DNA of 64,000 nucleotides from Candidatus Desulfofervidaceae bacterium (GCA_027064585.1 JAMOPI010000037.1:1-64000); one strand, 5' to 3'; counted from the first letter of the stretch, positions 14,528 through 24,449 are shown. The notes: a model not told the origin generated them from the letters alone. A program made the numbers and translations.

Positions 14528-17077
14528 ATGTTTAAAAAAATCTTGGCATTTTTCAGAAGAAATCCCGAAGGGAAAACTATTCAAAAATCTTTTAAAGAAA
14601 TCTACACGCATTTTCAAGACCTTCTTTCTAAAAATACCAGGGCTTTATCCTTGATGGCGGATATAGAAGAAAAGCTTTCTGGACAGTATTTGTTTGACTT
14701 TCAATACATCAATAAAACTTACCAAGATTTAAATCAGACCATTGCGGACATTATCTGGCATTTAAATGAAATAGGTGGACAAAAATACACCTCTCTCTAT
14801 AAAGTATTTCAGAAAATTTCTCAGGAGATAGAAAGTATTATTTCCCCTAAAATAGAAATTCCTGTAACTCCTTATGTGTTACCCTTAAAAGAGGTAAAAA
14901 AAGATGCTGCGCCTGCTGTAGGTCATAAAATGGCCAATTTGGGTGAGATAAAAAACAGCTTAGGTCTGAATGTCCCAGATGGCTTTGTCATTACAGCTTA
15001 TGCCTATCTTCAATTTGTTACCCATAATCGTTTAGAAGAGTTGATTAAAGAAAGACTGGCCGCCCTTCCTGCTAAAACCAATTATGAATTGCTTAAAGAA
15101 ACAGGAGAATGTCTCCAGAAGAAGATCTTGGAGGCTTCTTTACCAAAAGAAATGGAAGAAGCAATCTATAAGGCATGTGAAGATTTATTTGCTAATAAGC
15201 AGGTTTCTTTGGCCATGCGTAGCAGTGCCCTTGCTGAAGATGCATCTTTTAGCTTCGCTGGACAGTATAAGTCTTTTCTTAATGTCTTTTACCCACATGT
15301 TCTTCTATGCTATAAGAAAATTGTAGCTAGCCAGTTTACTCCTGAAGCCATATTTTACTGGAAGAACAAGGGGTTAAACCTAACCGAGATGGCCATGAGC
15401 GTTGGGTGCATGAAAATGGTGAATGCTAAAGTTAGTGGGGTAATGTTTTCTGCTAACCCTGAAGGTGAAAAAAACGAAATTCTCATTAATGCTGTTTGGG
15501 GATTGGGTCCTTACGCCGTTAATGGCCCAGTTACACCAGATACCTACATTGTTGAGAAGGATACCTTAACGATAAAAGAAAAAAAAGTTGTGCCTAAAGA
15601 TGTCATGCTAACTATTTCTCCACAAGGAGGTACAAAGGAAGTTAGTGTGCCAGAGGAGTGGAGAAATAAGCCCTGTTTGAATGAATATCAAATTATTACT
15701 CTCGCCAGACAGGTCTTACTCTTAGAAAGGCACTTTGAAGGCAACCAGGACATTGAATGGGCAATGGATAAAGAAGATACTATTTATATATTGCAAACAA
15801 GACCTCTGCATTATTTACGCAAGTTTAAGCCAAACTGGGAGAAGAGTGCCTCCCATGAAGTCTTAATCTCTGAGGGCACAATTGCTTCCTTTGGTGTAGG
15901 AGCGGGTAAGGTTTATTTTGTTAAAAATAAAGAAGCATTAAAAGATTTCCCTGAAGGGGCAGTTTTAGTCGCTGAACACTCTTCTCCTCGTTTTGCCACC
16001 GTTATGCCAAAGGCTGCCGCTGTGGTAACAGACTTTGGCAGTGCTACTGGTCACATGGCCATTTTGGCTAGGGAGTATAATGTGCCAACATTGGTAGATA
16101 CAAAAATTGCTACCAAGGTTTTAAGGCCAGGGATGGAAGTAACAGTGGATGCATATCATGCTAAAGTCTATAAGGGTGTCATAAAAGAAATAGTAAAACA
16201 GGCCGAAAAAGAAGATGTTTTTATTAAAGAGACGCCTTTTTTTAAACGGCTGGAGAAAATGGCTCAGAAGATTGTTCCGCTTAATCTTATGGACCCTAAA
16301 GAAGGAAATTTTCACTCCAAGTTTTGTAAAACCTATCATGACATTACCCGTTTTGCCCACGAAATGGCCATGAAAGAAATGTTTTCCCTTATGGATATGG
16401 TTAAAATGGGGGGCGCCCAAATTGTGCGGGTAAAAACAAAAGTGCCTCTTAATCTATATGTGTTAGACCTAGGAGATGGGCTTAAAGAAAATAAAAAAGA
16501 AAGAGTATATACCGAAGAAGATATCCAGAGTGTTCCTTTGTCTGCTTTGCTCAAGGGGATGTCACATCCTGAGATTACCTGGGTTCGACCTGTCCCAAAG
16601 GGCTTGAAAGGTATTTCTGGTTTTTTTTCAGTTATGTATGAATCCACGCTTACAAAACACGAAGATTTCTGGGATAAAACTTATGCCATTATTTCCAAGG
16701 AATATCTAAATTTTAGCTGCAAGTTGGGTTATCATTACAGTAATGTGGAATCTTATTGTAGCCCAGATATAAATCGCAATTATATTTTTTTCACCTTTGT
16801 GGGTGGTGGGGCTGATATTACAAGACGACGGCGGCGGGTGAGATTCATCGGCACTGTATTGGTAAAACTGGGCTTTAAGATAGAAATTAAGGCTGATTTA
16901 ATTAAGGCCCAATTTCGTAAGTATGATGAGGCCATCACGGCCGAAAAATTAGACTATCTGGGCCGCTTAATGGGTTGCTCACAACAGTTGGATATGAGCC
17001 TTTCAGATGATTTTATGGTGGATAGATGTATTGAGGCCTTTTTAAGTGCTAACTACAGCTTTTTTGCCGGGAAATAA
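14528..17077 (+). CDS. PEP-synthase-like phosphotransferase without the PEP barrel
   Basis: The 849-residue protein starts with about 125 residues of helical unknown sequence. An ATP-grasp, pyruvate-phosphate-dikinase N-terminal domain follows (VGHKMANLGEIK; LAMRSSALAEDASFSFAGQY; QDIEWAMDKEDTIYILQTRPL), then a swivelling phosphohistidine domain with DFGSATGHMAILAREY and His509. The last 290 residues do not look like the PEP/pyruvate-binding TIM barrel of real PEP synthase and I do not recognise them. The ATP-grasp plus His arrangement implies phosphoryl transfer from ATP, with AMP and phosphate or pyrophosphate released, to an unknown acceptor. It follows the TauE pseudogene by two bases and precedes the kinase array. 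Confidence 0.85.
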   Translation: MFKKILAFFRRNPEGKTIQKSFKEIYTHFQDLLSKNTRALSLMADIEEKLSGQYLFDFQYINKTYQDLNQTIADIIWHLNEIGGQKYTSLYKVFQKISQEIESIISPKIEIPVTPYVLPLKEVKKDAAPAVGHKMANLGEIKNSLGLNVPDGFVITAYAYLQFVTHNRLEELIKERLAALPAKTNYELLKETGECLQKKILEASLPKEMEEAIYKACEDLFANKQVSLAMRSSALAEDASFSFAGQYKSFLNVFYPHVLLCYKKIVASQFTPEAIFYWKNKGLNLTEMAMSVGCMKMVNAKVSGVMFSANPEGEKNEILINAVWGLGPYAVNGPVTPDTYIVEKDTLTIKEKKVVPKDVMLTISPQGGTKEVSVPEEWRNKPCLNEYQIITLARQVLLLERHFEGNQDIEWAMDKEDTIYILQTRPLHYLRKFKPNWEKSASHEVLISEGTIASFGVGAGKVYFVKNKEALKDFPEGAVLVAEHSSPRFATVMPKAAAVVTDFGSATGHMAILAREYNVPTLVDTKIATKVLRPGMEVTVDAYHAKVYKGVIKEIVKQAEKEDVFIKETPFFKRLEKMAQKIVPLNLMDPKEGNFHSKFCKTYHDITRFAHEMAMKEMFSLMDMVKMGGAQIVRVKTKVPLNLYVLDLGDGLKENKKERVYTEEDIQSVPLSALLKGMSHPEITWVRPVPKGLKGISGFFSVMYESTLTKHEDFWDKTYAIISKEYLNFSCKLGYHYSNVESYCSPDINRNYIFFTFVGGGADITRRRRRVRFIGTVLVKLGFKIEIKADLIKAQFRKYDEAITAEKLDYLGRLMGCSQQLDMSLSDDFMVDRCIEAFLSANYSFFAGK

Positions 17078-17079
17078 TA

Positions 17080-19314
17080 ATGAAGAATTTTTTAACGGAA
17101 AGGAAAATTATTATAGGGTTTGGTATTGTTACAGTTATCCTTCTTTTTATGGCCTTTTTTACCAGCTTGAGGTCCTTTAAAAGGGTAAAACAGTTGGCAA
17201 TAGAGGAATTCAATCAACAGCAACTTGTCTTGGCAAGACATGTAGCTTTTTCCCTTAAAACAATTATTAATTCCTTAAAAGAAGAGTTGGCTATTCTCAA
17301 TTTATCACCAACCATTCAATATTTAGAGAAAGTCTCTTTAGCCAATCGGATGCGTATTACGCTTTCGGCTGTTCGGAATAAGGGGGTCTTAGAAATTAGA
17401 CGAATAGATACAAACTGTAATAGGGTGTATGTCTTAGATAAAAACGGCGTCTTTAAAGAAATTACCAGATGTAACAACGAAGAAATCAAATTGTTTAAGT
17501 GGTCTCAAAATCGTAAAAATAAAGGTAAGATTTATATTTCACCTATCCATACAGATAATCGTTCTGGAAAATTAATTATGTACCTGGTTACCCCTACTTA
17601 TCAAGATTCCTATGACGAAGCTCACCCAAAACCTACCCATAAATTTGTTGGGTGTTTGATGTTTACAATAGATGCAAATCAACTGGTAAGGATGGTGGCA
17701 AGCAAGGTAAAGTCAGGGAAAACAGGTTATGCCTGGGTTATAGATGAAACAGGGCGATTTATCTATCATCCCCGTAAAGAGTATGTAGGTCAGAACGCCT
17801 TTTCTGTCAGAAAAAAAGAAGCCCATATCCCTGTTTCTTTTGCCAGAATTAATGCCATTCAAAGAGAAAAAATGCTTAAGGGAAAAGAAGGAACAAGTTG
17901 GTATATAAGTAATTGGCATTTAGGCGTAATACGTAAAATGAAAAAACTCATCGCTTATACACCTATTTGGTTAAAAAAAAGGGGGGACTCACCTTTATGG
18001 TCGGTGGCAGTTGTTGCTCCTATGCAGGAAGTTGAGACTATGGTGAGCGATGTTTATAAACAACAGTTGCTGTTTCAAGGGCTTGTGTTATTGGCTATTA
18101 TACTTGTGAGTTTCAGCGTTGTTGGTTTTGAGAGACATTACTCTGTCCAGTTAAAAAAAGAAGTAGAGGAAAAGACAAAAGATTTGAGGGCTTCAGAGGA
18201 AAAATATAGGATGTTAGTAGAGAACGCCAATGACCTAATTTACTTAATAGATACCACAGGGAGAATTATATCTATTAACAAATACGGGTTAAACTTTTTT
18301 GTTGATGAAAACACTTGGGCTGAACCTAAGGATTTTGTAGGAAAGAACATCTTTTCCTATATCCATTCTCTTGATAATGCGTTTACACCTGAAGTCTTAA
18401 AAGAAGTTTTAAACTCAGGTGTTGTTTCACTAGAGCATGAAGTGGAGATCAACCAGCGGAAATACTGGTTAAATACAAAGTTAATCCAAATCAAGCGGCG
18501 AACAGGGGAAATAGCCATCCTGGGTATTTCAAGAGATATTACTCAGCATAAAGAAATGGCCAAGCAGTTGTTTAACACAGAAAAACTTGCTTCTTTAGGA
18601 GTTCTTTCTGCAGGTGTGGCACATGAGATTAACAATCCAATTGCTGTTATTTTAGGCTTTTGCGATCTGCTTTTAGAAGATGGGAGTTTGTCTCCTGAAG
18701 AAATACACCAGGTGTTAAAAAGGATCCAGGAGGAAGCAGAAAAATGCAAAAAGATAGTGGAAAATCTTCTTATGTTTACTCGCTTTAGAGAATATACTGA
18801 GGAAATTACTGATGTAAATGCCAATCTGGAAAGGGTGATAGCGTTGGTGAGCAATAATTTATTAATCAAAAAGATCAAATTAGAGAAACATCTCAGCCCT
18901 GATTTGCCAAAAATTAAGGCTGATGCTAGACAGATTCAGCAAGTCTTTCTTAATATTATCAACAATGCTATTCAAGCTATGCCCAATGGTGGAATTTTGA
19001 CGGTTACCACAAGGTTAAACACGCAATTAAACATGGTTGAAATTTTTATCAAGGATACCGGCCCAGGGATTAAACCAGAACACAGAAGAAAGATTTTTGA
19101 TCCATTCTTTACTACTAAAAAAGTAGGAGAAGGGACAGGTTTAGGTCTTACCGTCAGTTATGGCATTGTTACTAATTATGGTGGTACCATTGATTTTGAG
19201 ACCAAGACAGAAGAGGAAGATAAAGAAAACCACGGCACTACCTTTATTATCAGGTTGCCGGTTTATAATCCTAAACAGGAGGAGATAAAATGCCAGGCAA
19301 AATTCTTATTGTAG
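17080..19314 (+). CDS. Sensor histidine kinase with extracellular Cache domain (first of a duplicated pair)
   Basis: The 744 residues run: membrane segment at about 11-28; a large extracytoplasmic Cache region whose distal module holds SGKTGYAWVIDETGRFIYHP; a second membrane segment near 330-348; a PAS domain from about 370 to 495; the phospho-acceptor His515 in GVAHEINNP; and a HATPase domain (NNAIQAMPNGG, DTGPGI, FDPFFTTK, GTGLGL). It is clearly a paralogue of the kinase at 19718, sharing EFNQQQLVLARHVA versus QFNHQQLLLARQVA. It is 3 bases after the PEP-synthase-like gene and overlaps the next gene by 25 bases, so one transcript is likely. Confidence 0.93.
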   Translation: MKNFLTERKIIIGFGIVTVILLFMAFFTSLRSFKRVKQLAIEEFNQQQLVLARHVAFSLKTIINSLKEELAILNLSPTIQYLEKVSLANRMRITLSAVRNKGVLEIRRIDTNCNRVYVLDKNGVFKEITRCNNEEIKLFKWSQNRKNKGKIYISPIHTDNRSGKLIMYLVTPTYQDSYDEAHPKPTHKFVGCLMFTIDANQLVRMVASKVKSGKTGYAWVIDETGRFIYHPRKEYVGQNAFSVRKKEAHIPVSFARINAIQREKMLKGKEGTSWYISNWHLGVIRKMKKLIAYTPIWLKKRGDSPLWSVAVVAPMQEVETMVSDVYKQQLLFQGLVLLAIILVSFSVVGFERHYSVQLKKEVEEKTKDLRASEEKYRMLVENANDLIYLIDTTGRIISINKYGLNFFVDENTWAEPKDFVGKNIFSYIHSLDNAFTPEVLKEVLNSGVVSLEHEVEINQRKYWLNTKLIQIKRRTGEIAILGISRDITQHKEMAKQLFNTEKLASLGVLSAGVAHEINNPIAVILGFCDLLLEDGSLSPEEIHQVLKRIQEEAEKCKKIVENLLMFTRFREYTEEITDVNANLERVIALVSNNLLIKKIKLEKHLSPDLPKIKADARQIQQVFLNIINNAIQAMPNGGILTVTTRLNTQLNMVEIFIKDTGPGIKPEHRRKIFDPFFTTKKVGEGTGLGLTVSYGIVTNYGGTIDFETKTEEEDKENHGTTFIIRLPVYNPKQEEIKCQAKFLL

Positions 19315-19721
19315 ATGATGAAAAAGGAATGTTGGAATTGTTAAGTATGACCTTTAAACATAAAACGGATTATGAGGTAATTACCACGACTGATCCAGTG
19401 GAAGTGCCGCGTATTTTAGCAGAAAATGATATAGACATTGTTATCAGTGACCTTCGCATGCCGGAAATAGACGGAATAGAGCTTATGGATTATGTGAAGC
19501 AAGTAGATGAAACCATCCCTTTTATTGTGATTACAGCTTACGGTACGATTGAATCGGCAGTAGAAGCAATGAAAAAAGGCGCTTTTGATTATATCACTAA
19601 ACCTTTCAGAAAAGAACAGATCATTTTGACAGTTGATAGAGCAATGAAAATGCGCCAATTACAAAAAGAAAATATTAAACTTAAAGAACAATTGGAACAA
19701 ATGCGCAAAAAGCAGGTATGA
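19290..19721 (+). CDS. Stand-alone receiver protein, truncated NtrC-type regulator
   Basis: Translation starts at ATG 19290 behind CAGGAGGAG inside the end of the kinase gene. The 143 residues form a receiver (VDDEKGM at 8-14, phospho-Asp54 in ISDLRMPEIDG, TAYGT, KPF lysine) followed by a short coiled-coil linker. It aligns with residues 1-143 of the full NtrC-type regulator at 21750, ending exactly where that protein enters its AAA+ domain. The stop codon overlaps the next ATG (ATGA). It could relay or sink phosphate, or oligomerise with the full regulator. Confidence 0.9.
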   Translation: MPGKILIVDDEKGMLELLSMTFKHKTDYEVITTTDPVEVPRILAENDIDIVISDLRMPEIDGIELMDYVKQVDETIPFIVITAYGTIESAVEAMKKGAFDYITKPFRKEQIILTVDRAMKMRQLQKENIKLKEQLEQMRKKQV

Positions 19722-21778
19722 AGTATCCATCCCCAAAAACATTTTTGACCACCATATTTTTTGTTATCTTTATTTTACTGATAAGTTTTATTTTAGGCCT
19801 CCGCTCGTCCCAGGAATTAAAAAGAGTTGTAATACAACAATTCAACCACCAACAGCTTCTTCTTGCCCGTCAAGTTGCTCAGGAAATAAAGGGTAGTTTT
19901 AACGCCCTGATTGAAGAACTAATTGCCCTGAAAGAAATCTATTCAACCGTAGGAACATTTTCCCCCAGATTATTGCAGCCAATTTTTCAACGCATCCAAA
20001 AATTTGGGGCAAAAGATATTTTTATCATTGATGACAAGGGCAAAGTTATTTATCAAGAGGGTGTTCCGTTTTTACATGTTTCTTTTCCTATAAAATATTA
20101 CTTCAATAATAAAGAAATATCTGTTCTACTTGAAAGGCCCTGGATTTACATTTCTACATCTCTTGGAAAAAGTTTTATTGTCTTTCTCATTGATTCTTCA
20201 CTGTTGGTCAAAAAACATGTGGAAAAACTCTGTTCAGGGAAGACAGGTTATGCTTGGGTTATAGATGATGCAGGGTATTTTGTTTATCACCCGATTAAGG
20301 CTTTCATTGGTCAGAACGCCTTTAAGGCCAGACAAAAAAAAGCCCCTTACTTTTATTTTAAAGAGATAAATGAAATCCAGCGCCAAGAAATGTTACAAGG
20401 CAAAGAAGGAACAGGTGAATATATTTCCCTTTGGCATAGAGGATTAAGGGGTTATATCAAAAAGATTGTCGCATATACGCCTGTTCATATTCCCTACACG
20501 CAACATATTTGGTCAGTAGCAGTATGTGCCCCAGAAAAGGAAGTAAGTAAAGTGGTTCATTATCTTTATTTAAAGCAATTCATCATTCAAGGCAGCCTCA
20601 TTTTTACCCTCATCTGGTTAGGTCTCCTCCTTTTGTCTATGGAAAAGCGCTTTCGCACAACCCTGGAGGAAGAAGTAGTCAGAAAAACTATTTTTTTAAG
20701 AAAATCAGAAGAAAGGTATCGCCTTTTAATAGAATCCGCTGATGATTTAATTCTTACCTTAGATCTATCTGGAAAGATTCTTTCTCTTAACCAGGCTACA
20801 GCAAATTTTTTCAACAAAAAACCAGAAGAAATTATTGGTCAGCGCTTTGATGTCATCATGCAATGGCCTATTGATACATTAGCTGTTTGTTTAAACAAGC
20901 TCTCTGTTATGAAACGTAGTATTGTAAAAGAACACCTTATTAAAATAGGAGACAAAAAACACTGGCTTAATACCAAACTGATGCCCCTACGGTTAGAAGG
21001 AAAGGTTAAAGAAATCCTATGTATTGCCAGAGAAGTAACTCAAGAAAAACTCTTGCAAGAGCAATTGAGTAACACTGAAAAACTGGCCTCTCTAGGAACA
21101 CTGGCCGCAGGTGTGGCTCACGAAATCAACAACCCTCTGGGAATTATCATTGGTTTTGGAGAACTTTTACTTGAGAATACCCCAAAAGAATCTCAGGCTT
21201 ACCAGGATATAAAATTAATTCTTAAACATGCCCTTCATTGTAAGAATATCGTAGAAAATCTACTTAACTTTGCCCGTTCAACTAAGGGATTACACGAAAT
21301 GGTAGATATTAACGAAGCAATTAGGGAAATTATTAGTATTATAAAACATCCTCTGGAAATTAACAATATCAAGCTGGAAACAATGTTTGCATCAAATTTA
21401 CCTCTGGTGCGAGGCGATAAAAGAGAACTTCAGCAGGTGTTTCTAAACCTGATTATCAATGCTATAGATGCCATGCCGAAAGGAGGAAAACTTTCTATTA
21501 CTACTGAATTAGATGAGGACCAAAGCGTTAAAATTGTCTTTCAAGACACAGGCCATGGCATTAAAAGAGAACATCTGGACAAAATTTTTGACCCCTTTTT
21601 TACCACTAAACCCGAAGGGAAAGGCACGGGATTAGGCTTATCTGTCAGTTACAGTATTATTAGTAAGTATAACGGCCGGATTCGGTGTGAAAGCGAAGAA
21701 GGAAAAGGTGCTACTTTTATTATAAACTTACTACCTGCAGGAGGTTATTATGACAGGGAAAATCTTGGCCGTAGATGA
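19718..21778 (+). CDS. Sensor histidine kinase with extracellular Cache domain (second copy)
   Basis: The 686-residue paralogue of the 17080 kinase has the same order: membrane helix at about 10-28, Cache region ending in SGKTGYAWVIDDAGYFVYHP, second helix near 292-310, PAS at about 335-450, His468 in GVAHEINNP, and a HATPase domain (NLIINAIDAMPKGG, DTGHGI, FDPFFTTK, GTGLGL). The membrane-distal sensor part is shorter and more divergent than in the first copy, so the two may detect different ligands. It overlaps both neighbours, consistent with one operon. Confidence 0.93.
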   Translation: MKYPSPKTFLTTIFFVIFILLISFILGLRSSQELKRVVIQQFNHQQLLLARQVAQEIKGSFNALIEELIALKEIYSTVGTFSPRLLQPIFQRIQKFGAKDIFIIDDKGKVIYQEGVPFLHVSFPIKYYFNNKEISVLLERPWIYISTSLGKSFIVFLIDSSLLVKKHVEKLCSGKTGYAWVIDDAGYFVYHPIKAFIGQNAFKARQKKAPYFYFKEINEIQRQEMLQGKEGTGEYISLWHRGLRGYIKKIVAYTPVHIPYTQHIWSVAVCAPEKEVSKVVHYLYLKQFIIQGSLIFTLIWLGLLLLSMEKRFRTTLEEEVVRKTIFLRKSEERYRLLIESADDLILTLDLSGKILSLNQATANFFNKKPEEIIGQRFDVIMQWPIDTLAVCLNKLSVMKRSIVKEHLIKIGDKKHWLNTKLMPLRLEGKVKEILCIAREVTQEKLLQEQLSNTEKLASLGTLAAGVAHEINNPLGIIIGFGELLLENTPKESQAYQDIKLILKHALHCKNIVENLLNFARSTKGLHEMVDINEAIREIISIIKHPLEINNIKLETMFASNLPLVRGDKRELQQVFLNLIINAIDAMPKGGKLSITTELDEDQSVKIVFQDTGHGIKREHLDKIFDPFFTTKPEGKGTGLGLSVSYSIISKYNGRIRCESEEGKGATFIINLLPAGGYYDRENLGRR

Positions 21779-23141
21779 TGAAGTAGATATGTTAAGGCTG
21801 CTAGAAAGAATTATTAAAAGCAAAACAGACTATGATATTATTACTACGCCTTATCCAGAAAAGGTAGTTAAGCTTATTGAAAAGGAATATTTTGATTTAA
21901 TTCTAGTTGATTTAAGAATGCCTGATATTAGTGGCATGGAATTATTAAAACAAATTAAAGCCATTGAGCCAGATACTGCTGTTATTATCATTACCGCTTA
22001 TGGAACTGTTGAATCGGCAGTAGAAGCTATGAAAATTGGTGCTTTTGACTTTATTACTAAGCCATTTCGGCAGGAGCAGATTTTACTCACTATTAACCGG
22101 GCCATGCAGGTCCAGGCCCTAAAACGGGAAAACAGACAATTAAAAAATGAAATAAACAGGCAAAAGGATGCTGATTTTATTATTGGCAAGAGTCCTGCTA
22201 TGGAGTCAGTTTATAAATATCTCCTACAAGTTGCACCCTCGCTGGCTCCTGTGGTTATTACTGGAGAAACCGGCACAGGAAAAGAACTAGTAGCTAGGTT
22301 AATCCATAAACATAGTAAAAGAAAGGGAGCTTTTGTAGCTATAAATTGTAGTGCTTTCCCAGAAACATTGATAGAAAGCGAACTATTTGGCTATGTAAAA
22401 GGAGCTTTTTCTGGAGCCATTAAAGATAAAAAAGGTCTGGTAGAAGAGGCCGATAAAGGAACTTTATTTTTAGATGAAGTAGGCGATTTAAGTATGTTAA
22501 TGCAGACCAAACTTTTGCGATTTCTTCAAGAGGGTGAATTTCGTCCTGTGGGAAGTACAAAAGCAAAAAGGGCTGATGTACGTATCATTGCGGCGACCAA
22601 TAAAGATCTAGAAGAGCTTATTAAGCAAGGTAAATTCAGGGAAGATCTATATTATCGCCTTAATGTAATTAAAATTTATCTTCCCCCTTTAAGAAAGAGA
22701 AAAGAAGACATTCCTCTCCTCGCACATTACTTTTTAAAAAAATATGCCGAATTAAACAATAAAACCATAAAAGGATTCTCTGAAAGAGCAATGAGTGAAT
22801 TACTAAGTAGGAGTTGGCCAGGTAATGTTAGAGAATTGGAAAATGTTATTGAACGGGCGGTTATCGTTTCTCAGAAAGATCTGATTGACCTTTCAGATAT
22901 AAACCCATTTTCTCCCTTAAAATCTACTTACCCTCCTCAGGAGGATATTTTTGCTTTACCCTTTAAAAAGGCTAGGCATAGAGTATTAATGGATTTTTAC
23001 CAACGTTATTTAACCAATGTCTTAATCCAGTCCAAGGGAAATGTGTCTCGAGCGGCTGAAGTATGCGGTTTAAAAAGACAATATTTCTATCGGTTAATGA
23101 AAATGGCTAATATAAAAGCAGATATATTCAGGGAAAATTAA
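21750..23141 (+). CDS. NtrC-family sigma-54 activator (response regulator)
   Basis: ATG 21750 follows CAGGAGG within the kinase gene. The 463 residues comprise a receiver with Asp54 (VDLRMPDISG), a coiled linker, an AAA+ domain with Walker A GETGTGKE (172-179), Walker B LFLDEVG (239-245), an R-finger region and RSWPGNVRELENV, then a Fis-type helix-turn-helix at the C-terminus (GNVSRAAEVCGLKRQYFYRLM). The sigma-54 contact loop is GAFSGA (218-223) rather than GAFTGA, a conservative Thr-to-Ser change. Since the two sigma-54 promoters in the window share a palindrome, this protein is their best candidate activator; that is inference. Confidence 0.95.
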   Translation: MTGKILAVDDEVDMLRLLERIIKSKTDYDIITTPYPEKVVKLIEKEYFDLILVDLRMPDISGMELLKQIKAIEPDTAVIIITAYGTVESAVEAMKIGAFDFITKPFRQEQILLTINRAMQVQALKRENRQLKNEINRQKDADFIIGKSPAMESVYKYLLQVAPSLAPVVITGETGTGKELVARLIHKHSKRKGAFVAINCSAFPETLIESELFGYVKGAFSGAIKDKKGLVEEADKGTLFLDEVGDLSMLMQTKLLRFLQEGEFRPVGSTKAKRADVRIIAATNKDLEELIKQGKFREDLYYRLNVIKIYLPPLRKRKEDIPLLAHYFLKKYAELNNKTIKGFSERAMSELLSRSWPGNVRELENVIERAVIVSQKDLIDLSDINPFSPLKSTYPPQEDIFALPFKKARHRVLMDFYQRYLTNVLIQSKGNVSRAAEVCGLKRQYFYRLMKMANIKADIFREN

Positions 23142-23161
23142 TTTACTGACTGATGTTACGC

Positions 23162-24404
23162 ATTTTGCAACTTTTCAACTCCATTATAGCAGTAAAATTA
23201 GCCTTAGGAGTTATTTTAGAACAGGAAGTCACTGAATTCTTAGGTAGAGGGCATTACGAAAGACAAAAAAGAGAAAACACTGGTTAATGGCTATGAGCCA
23301 TTTCATATAAAAACAGCTGAGGGCAAAATTTGTGTGTATAAACCTCAAGTAAGAGACACAGAAAAGCCTTTTTGTTCAAAACTGGCAGCTTTTTTCAGGA
23401 ATAACACTAAAGTTTTAGAAAAGCTAGCTCTTGAAATGTATGCTAGAGGTCTTTCCACCAGGGACATAGAAGATGCGCTTATTGAAGCCACGGGAGATAT
23501 GATTTTAAGTAAAACGGCCGTAAGTAATGTTACTGAGATACTTTATAAAGAGTTTGAGGAGTTTCAAAATCGTGATCTAAGTGAGTACGAAATAGAATAC
23601 CTCTTTTTAGATGCCATTTATGAAACCTTAAGGGCAAGATTTGGGGTAAGGGAAGCGGTATTGTGTGCCTGGGGGATTACCAGAGATGGGAAGAAGGTAT
23701 TATTGCATATAGGGTTAGGGAATAGAGAAAGCTATGAAGACTGGCTTTCATTTTTAAGGGACATGGTAAGAAGAGGATTGAGGACTCCTACTACAGTAAC
23801 TACAGATGGTGCACCTGGTTTGATAAAGGCGGTAGAAGTAGTTTTTCCAAAGAGTTTAAGGATAAGATGCTGGTATCATCGTATGCAGAACTTTTGTAGC
23901 AAGGTGCCAGAAGAGATTTGGCCAGAGATAAAGGCAGAGATTATGGCCATAAGGGATGCGGCTGGATACGAACAGGGGAAACAGATGGCCTATGATTTTA
24001 TTGAAAAATACAAAGACAAATTTCCTTCCCTTGTGAGGGCTTTTAAAGAGGATTTGGATGCCTTACTCAATCACTTAAGACTTCCATTTAGGCATAGGCG
24101 ATATGTGAGGGCAACGAATTTAGTAGAAAGGAGCTTTGAAGAAGAACGGAGGAGGACGAAGGTAATTCCATGTTTTTTGACAGAGAAATCAGCTTTAAAG
24201 TTAGTTTTCTCAGTCCTTATTAGGGCAGCCAAAAGATGGCGTAGGGTAAGTTTTACCAAGACAAAGCTTAACTGTCTGGATAGGTTAAGAGAAAAATTAG
24301 GAATCATGGAAGGATTTCAAGATAAACAAGATAAACAAGATAAACAAGATAAACAAGAAAAACAAGAAAAACAAGAAAAACAAGAATTGAAAGAGGTATG
24401 TTAA
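23162..24404 (+). pseudogene. IS256-family transposase, frameshifted near its N-terminus
   Basis: An upstream frame from about 23162 reads ALGVILEQEVTEFLGRGHYERQKRENTG, the typical IS256 N-terminal segment, then hits TAA at about 23283; a shifted frame continues NGYEPFHIKTAEGKICVYKPQVRD and runs uninterrupted to TAA 24404. The catalytic core is intact: LDAIYETLR (first Asp), TVTTDGAPGL (second Asp), RCWYHRMQNF (the CxxH motif) and a late Glu region (NLVERSFEEERRRTKV). Starting at GTG 23334 would give 356 residues lacking the normal N-terminal DNA-binding part. I regard it as inactive unless the shift is an error. Confidence 0.85.
24318..24386 (+). repeat. 9-bp tandem repeat at the transposase C-terminus
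   Basis: GATAAACAA occurs four times, followed by three copies of the variant GAAAAACAA, encoding a (Q-D/E-K) tail before the stop. Such a tail is not part of the IS256 fold and must have grown by slippage. Confidence 0.85.
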
Positions 24405-24422
24405 TTATGTATTTAGCTACCC

Positions 24423-24449
24423 TTTTTACAGGAAATTTGGGACTTGACC
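24423..24449 (+). mobile_element. Likely right end of the IS256 element
   Basis: TTTTTACAGGAAATTTGGGACTTGACC has the form of IS256-type terminal repeats (TTTACAxxAAATTxxGGACTTGAC). No matching inverted copy is visible before 23162, so the left end appears lost. Confidence 0.5.
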
